A DNA stretch of 34,775 bases from Rhodonellum psychrophilum GCM71 = DSM 17998 (GTDB lineage Bacteria; Bacteroidota; Bacteroidia; Cytophagales; Cyclobacteriaceae), in NCBI RefSeq assembly GCF_000381545.1, contig NZ_KB906700.1, positions 1 through 34,775 on the forward strand. Direction: 5' to 3'. The notes under the pieces were generated by a model. It was not told the DNA's origin. It saw nothing but the letters and a program-made list of their open reading frames with translations, and made no database searches. Position numbers and translations under genes: made by a program. Each line of letters begins with the position of its first letter. Within the stretch, counting starts at the first letter, position 1. Shown here piece after piece: positions 33,516 to 34,775 of the stretch.

Positions 33516-33715
33516 TCGCAAGTGGAGTTGCCCGCCAGCCTGTTTTTCCGTTTTGAAATATATTTCGCACGACCCTAAAGATGACAGGAGCCTGTAAATT
33601 AGACCTCTAAATCATGCTATTAAACATCAAAAATGAGTTTTCATAGCGATTAATCAATTACCAGGAATAAATTAAGAAGTAAAATGCTACCCAATTTGCC
33701 TCAAGAATTTAAACT

Positions 33716-34114
33716 TTATTCGATTTGTTCGTTTACCCATCCATCACCATCATGATAAACACGAATGGCTTGACTGACAAAAAACCCCATCTTTTTATTG
33801 ATTTCTAATGAATCTAAATAGAATCTTTTTTCTAAAATGGTCTCATGAAATCTGTCTTCAAGAACTGCTTTATTTCTTAGCGCAAGGATGATATAGACAT
33901 CTTGAGAAGATTTATCTTCTATTTCCTGATAAATAGCCTCCCTACAGGGCAAACAACTATAATCGGATAAAATGATGTAGCGCTGAGAAATCAGGGGTGG
34001 TTTCTTAAGTATTGACTCCAAATAAACCAGCGTAAGGTCATCTTTTGATGATCTTTCAGTGCACGACACTGCCAAAAACCCCTGTAAAATAAGTAAAAAC
34101 ACGATATTTTTCAT
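33716..34114 (-). CDS. Lipoprotein with CLPC redox-type motif, unknown function
   Basis: A 132-residue protein with a signal and lipobox ending AVSC (Cys18). In the mature part, a strand YIILSDYSC is followed by CLPC (Cys54 and Cys57) and a helix REAIYQEIED, the order seen at the active site of thioredoxin-fold proteins (strand, C-x-x-C, helix). The next strand is VYIILALRNK. The cis-proline and full fold are not obvious, and the protein is short for a TlpA-type thioredoxin. It could be a minimal thiol-disulfide or metal-binding lipoprotein. The start overlaps the stop of the upstream propeller-like gene by 4 bases (ATGA), so the two products are likely made together. Confidence 0.65.
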   Translation of the reverse strand: MKNIVFLLILQGFLAVSCTERSSKDDLTLVYLESILKKPPLISQRYIILSDYSCLPCREAIYQEIEDKSSQDVYIILALRNKAVLEDRFHETILEKRFYLDSLEINKKMGFFVSQAIRVYHDGDGWVNEQIE

Positions 34115-34775
34115 TCTACCAAAAATGTCTTGAAGTACAACTTATCCTCATTTTCGAGGACCACATACGTAATATTAAAACCCTTTTCATTGACAAAACA
34201 CCTGTCCAGGTAAATGCCCTTTTCTGATTTTTTCAGACGCATCTCCGCCACCTTTCGATAATCTTGCTTCGCATCAAAGGCCATCACCACCATATTCCTC
34301 GCTCTTTCGAGAGGATCTCGAAGCATATCCTTGTTGTAGTTCACATTGGGCTCTTCCATGATCCTGTAGATCAGTTTCCTGTAAGGATCCCAGTGGACAG
34401 ATCCGAATAAATCATTGTCCTGCCAATGAGATGAAAGAGCATCAGTGCTTTCAATTTCTTTTACGGTTAAGGGCGGGACATTTTTATAGCCCTTCGGAAA
34501 GGCTTCAAAATCATGGAGGACATGCATCGCTTGATCCGTGATGTAAACCCGCTCATCTGCCGCATAGCTGTGCACAAAAAAACCCTCCTCTTGGCTATAA
34601 TCTGAAGAAACCATATCAAAAAACTCTCCCCATATCTTACCTTGCATCTTCTCAGGATAACCAAGCAAGGGTGTGATCTCTTCTGTCTGGAGAGAATAGG
34701 AATTGAGTAAGGTTTTGGTGTAGGTACCATCAGGGAAACGGGCATCAAAATTAGGGGCTCCTGCAATAAAAATCT
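34111..34775 (-). CDS. Beta-propeller-like protein (DUF4221/6-bladed type), C-terminal part
   Basis: The frame is open from the window edge to TGA 34111-34113, with 220 residues visible from IFIAGAPNFDARFPDGTYTK onward. Regular beta-strand and turn spacing with repeated aromatic-acid motifs (GFFVHSYAADERVYITDQAM, then VHWDPYRKLIYRIM and LDRCFVNEKGFNITYVVLEN) fits the DUF4221/6-bladed-propeller proteins common in Cyclobacteriaceae, which are often lipoproteins. The N-terminus lies outside the window, so signal and start cannot be seen. It is translationally coupled to the CLPC lipoprotein gene. Family assignment is tentative and the function unknown. Confidence 0.55.
   Translation of the reverse strand, partial: IFIAGAPNFDARFPDGTYTKTLLNSYSLQTEEITPLLGYPEKMQGKIWGEFFDMVSSDYSQEEGFFVHSYAADERVYITDQAMHVLHDFEAFPKGYKNVPPLTVKEIESTDALSSHWQDNDLFGSVHWDPYRKLIYRIMEEPNVNYNKDMLRDPLERARNMVVMAFDAKQDYRKVAEMRLKKSEKGIYLDRCFVNEKGFNITYVVLENEDKLYFKTFLVE

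Overview
The window looks like chromosomal DNA of a Bacteroidota bacterium, most likely Cytophagales and probably Cyclobacteriaceae (inference; not tested against a database). The reasons are a type IX secretion (T9SS) C-terminal sorting domain, a PorD-like DUF4835 protein, a TonB-dependent receptor with a DUF4249 partner, an LruC-domain lipoprotein, the Bacteroidota gene order bamD-rpoZ-coaBC-DUF4835-recN, and promoters of the TTG / TAnnTTTG type instead of sigma70 boxes.

Layout. 1-570: the 3' end of an IS110-family transposase, followed directly by the first copy of a dispersed noncoding repeat. 570-6618: a lone type I sulfatase, a gene-poor stretch with two more repeat copies and a pair of tiny membrane-protein genes, a DASS/SLC13 anion transporter, and a Tat-exported TIM-barrel isomerase-like protein. 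6849-13150: a tight four-gene TonB-receptor operon (unknown secreted protein, receptor with STN domain, DUF4249 lipoprotein, MG2 plus plug-like protein). 13165-17850 (minus strand): an MscS channel, an LruC-domain lipoprotein and an orphan LytTR response regulator, with a possible LytTR operator between the last two. 17851-18117: the fourth repeat copy. 18118-24026 (minus strand): a large anchored beta-propeller protein, malate dehydrogenase, a cNMP-binding protein without a DNA-binding domain, and tilS. 24076-33478 (plus strand): an OstA-like protein, a T9SS cargo protein, the bamD-rpoZ-coaBC-DUF4835-recN cluster, fabI and a DUF2911 lipoprotein. 33716-end (minus strand): a lipoprotein with a CLPC redox motif and an unfinished beta-propeller-like gene.

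Most of the window is housekeeping or envelope biology: outer-membrane assembly and LPS transport (BamD, OstA-like), T9SS (DUF4835 and a cargo protein), TonB uptake, CoA and fatty-acid synthesis, tRNA modification and DNA repair. The least explained part is the dispersed repeat, with four copies all in plus orientation. It starts at the transposase stop codon in the first copy and carries a small hairpin whose paired bases differ between copies but stay complementary. That pattern suggests a structured RNA tied to the IS110 element, possibly a relative of IS110-family guide (bridge/seek) RNAs. No tRNA, rRNA or CRISPR array was seen.
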